Shown here piece by piece: positions 6,188 through 7,288 of a stretch of DNA of 7,288 nt. The notes under the pieces are model-generated. The model was not told the origin of the DNA, did not search any database, and saw only the letters and a program-made list of their open reading frames with translations. The translations under genes and the position numbers were made by a program. The stretch spans positions 1 to 7,288 of the forward strand of contig JAFOCX010000227.1 of NCBI GenBank assembly GCA_017380975.1. The letters are read 5' to 3'. Within the stretch, counting starts at the first letter, position 1. Each line of letters opens with the position of its first letter. This DNA is from Lachnospiraceae bacterium (GTDB lineage: Bacteria > Bacillota > Clostridia > Lachnospirales > Lachnospiraceae).

Positions 6188-6216
6188 ATTTTACCACATT
6201 TTCATACACTCGACAA
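6188..6216 (-). promoter_or_regulatory. Extended -10 promoter of the tatD-ade operon
   Basis: Minus strand TTGTCG (6211-6216), a 17-bp spacer ending in TGG, then TAAAAT (6188-6193). The TG one base before the -10 makes it an extended -10 type. Transcription should begin near 6181, leaving a leader of about 46 nt, too short for a purine riboswitch. Confidence 0.72.
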
Positions 6217-6225
6217 TGTCTGGTC

Positions 6226-6258
6226 TCAAAAAGAAAAGCCGCCGAAATTCGGCAGCTT
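6226..6258 (-). terminator. Intrinsic terminator of deoD
   Basis: Minus strand: stem AAGCTGCCGA with TCGGCGGCTT (10 bp, one G-U pair, 6236-6258) and a 3-base loop, followed by the T-rich tract TTCTTTTTGA. It begins 18 nt after the deoD stop and separates deoD from the tatD-ade promoter. Confidence 0.88.
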
Positions 6259-6276
6259 CTCTATGATCATAAATTA

Positions 6277-6996
6277 TTATGCTAACTCAAGAGCGATCTT
6301 CATCATATCTGTGAAGGATGTCTGTCTCTCTTCCGCTGTTGTAACTTCACCTGTTACAAGGGAGTCAGATACTGTGAACATGCTGAATGCGTTAACGCCT
6401 GCGTATGCTGCGTTGCTGTAAAGAGCTGTGGACTCCATCTCACAAGCAAGGATGCCCATATCTGCCCATGAAACACCTGTAGCCGGTGTCTCCGGATGAT
6501 AGAAGTTATCGGAACATAAGATGTTACCAACATGGTATCTCATACCCATAGCATCAGCCGCATCAACAGCTTTTCTTAATAAGTCGAAGCTGCATGTGCA
6601 AGCGAACTGACCCGGAAGTTTGAAGCAATCCATGTAGTTGGAGTTTGTGGAAACGCCCATAGCCATAACTACGTCACGGATCTTAACATGCTCCTGCATA
6701 GCGCCGCATGTACCGATACGGATGAGGTTCTTACAACCGTAACCGTGGATCAGCTCGTAGGAGTAGATACCCATGGACGGGCAGCCCATACCTGTAGCCA
6801 TAACGGAAACGCGTTTGCCGTTATAGTAACCTGTGTAACCAAAGATGTTTCTAACAGAGTTGAACTGAACAGCATCTGTTAAAAATGTTTCTGCAATGTA
6901 TTTCGCACGTAACGGATCGCCCGGAAGAAGGACTGTCTCCGCGATTTCGCCTAACTGAGCACCAATGTGAGGTGTCGGAACTTTAATTGTTGTCAT
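6277..6996 (-). CDS. deoD: Purine-nucleoside phosphorylase, DeoD type
   Basis: A 239-residue hexameric-type (trimer of dimers) purine-nucleoside phosphorylase, cleaving purine (deoxy)nucleosides with phosphate to the base and (deoxy)ribose-1-phosphate. It aligns throughout with E. coli DeoD: TPHIGA (8-13; H10 is the residue donated to the neighbouring subunit's site), LLPGDPLRAKYIAETFL (23-39; phosphate-site R30), SVRN (47-50; R49), ATGMGCPSMGIY (67-78), IRIGTCGA (92-99; R93), CEMES (185-189) and TVSDSLVTGE (208-217) with catalytic D211, and R224 in TTAEERQTSF. All catalytic residues are present. The ATG at 6994-6996 has AGGAGG (7006-7011) nine bases upstream. It follows the M20-type gene by 49 nt with no clear terminator between, so the two may be cotranscribed; it ends in a good terminator. 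Confidence 0.97.
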   Translation of the reverse strand: MTTIKVPTPHIGAQLGEIAETVLLPGDPLRAKYIAETFLTDAVQFNSVRNIFGYTGYYNGKRVSVMATGMGCPSMGIYSYELIHGYGCKNLIRIGTCGAMQEHVKIRDVVMAMGVSTNSNYMDCFKLPGQFACTCSFDLLRKAVDAADAMGMRYHVGNILCSDNFYHPETPATGVSWADMGILACEMESTALYSNAAYAGVNAFSMFTVSDSLVTGEVTTAEERQTSFTDMMKIALELA

Positions 6997-7045
6997 AATA
7001 TGTTTCCTCCTAAAAATATTGTTATTATTTTTCAGACTGCAGTTT

Positions 7046-7288
7046 TTAATGTTCTTTCTGCAGCCAGTTTTTCATATAAAACTCTTTTCTTGCGAGGTAA
7101 TCCTCGTTTCTCACCTGAAGTTCCGGCTTTACGAGCAGGTCGCATACGGTTTTCAGCAGAATCTCTGTTGTGTTGATGTAAGCATTTTCCTCATCTGCGA
7201 TCTCAAATTCACAGCTGTGGACTCTTCCCTTCACGGCTGCAAATCCAAACTGTACGGCCGGGATCAGATAACCAAGATCGCCAACATC
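7046..7288 (-). CDS. M20-family amidohydrolase/peptidase, C-terminal fragment at window edge
   Basis: The last 80 codons of a gene whose beginning lies outside the window. The fragment opens with DVGDLGYLIPAVQFG (1-15), the segment that in M20-type amidohydrolases (such as aminobenzoyl-glutamate hydrolase and amino-acid amidohydrolases) reads S-x-D-x-G-D-x-S-x-x-x-P, and continues with VHSCEFEIADEENAYI (23-38), whose H24 matches the C-terminal metal-ligand His of the family. The following helix, TTEILLKTVCDLLV (41-54 region), and a charged tail complete the C-terminus. Substrate cannot be told from this part. A GTG at 7234 lies inside the conserved region and is not the true start. deoD follows after 49 nt. 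Confidence 0.75.
   Translation of the reverse strand, partial: DVGDLGYLIPAVQFGFAAVKGRVHSCEFEIADEENAYINTTEILLKTVCDLLVKPELQVRNEDYLARKEFYMKNWLQKEH

Noticed and set aside
6135..6276. Possible purine riboswitch ahead of the tatD-ade operon
   Set aside because: The predicted leader is about 46 nt and no aptamer-like three-way junction is seen; the only hairpin there is the deoD terminator, upstream of the promoter.
7012..7032. AT-rich inverted repeat AAAAATA / TATTTTT before deoD
   Set aside because: Only A-T pairs with a 7-base loop; too weak for a terminator or a convincing operator.

Overview
The window looks like the chromosome of a Gram-positive anaerobe of the class Clostridia, probably a gut Lachnospiraceae. 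This rests on mid-range base composition, strong AGGAGG-type ribosome binding sites, an occasional TTG start, and on the protein types present (a LUD-domain protein with a C-terminal cysteine cluster, adenine deaminase Ade, a DUF1887 CARF nuclease, MazEF). The genus cannot be fixed from what is visible. No phage, transposon, CRISPR array, tRNA or rRNA is seen, and no gene-free stretch reaches 300 bases.

Layout from right to left, in the direction of the minus strand that carries most genes: the C-terminal end of an M20-type amidohydrolase (7046-7288, cut by the window edge); purine-nucleoside phosphorylase deoD (6277-6996) with a good intrinsic terminator; an extended -10 promoter driving a TatD-family hydrolase that starts with TTG (5361-6134) and, 10 nt after it, adenine deaminase ade (3581-5350) with a long terminator-like hairpin; and a mazE-mazF type toxin-antitoxin pair (3093-3335, 2788-3126) under a promoter overlapped by a perfect 10-bp palindrome. 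Convergent to mazF, across a shared hairpin, lies the only plus-strand gene, a PfkB-family kinase (1835-2731). Divergent from the kinase is a minus-strand pair: a CARF-domain nuclease of the Card1/Can2 (DUF1887) type (584-1738), then a LUD-domain protein (1-557, cut by the window edge).

Functionally, deoD and ade form a short purine salvage route: nucleoside to base plus ribose-1-phosphate, then adenine to hypoxanthine plus ammonia. The PfkB kinase could act on a sugar or nucleoside, but its substrate cannot be read from sequence. The two parts worth a closer look are the CARF nuclease, which sits among metabolic genes with no CRISPR-Cas gene in view and shares an overlapping divergent promoter with the kinase, and the MazF homologue, which has lost the loop and residues needed for RNA cleavage while its antitoxin, promoter and operator look intact.
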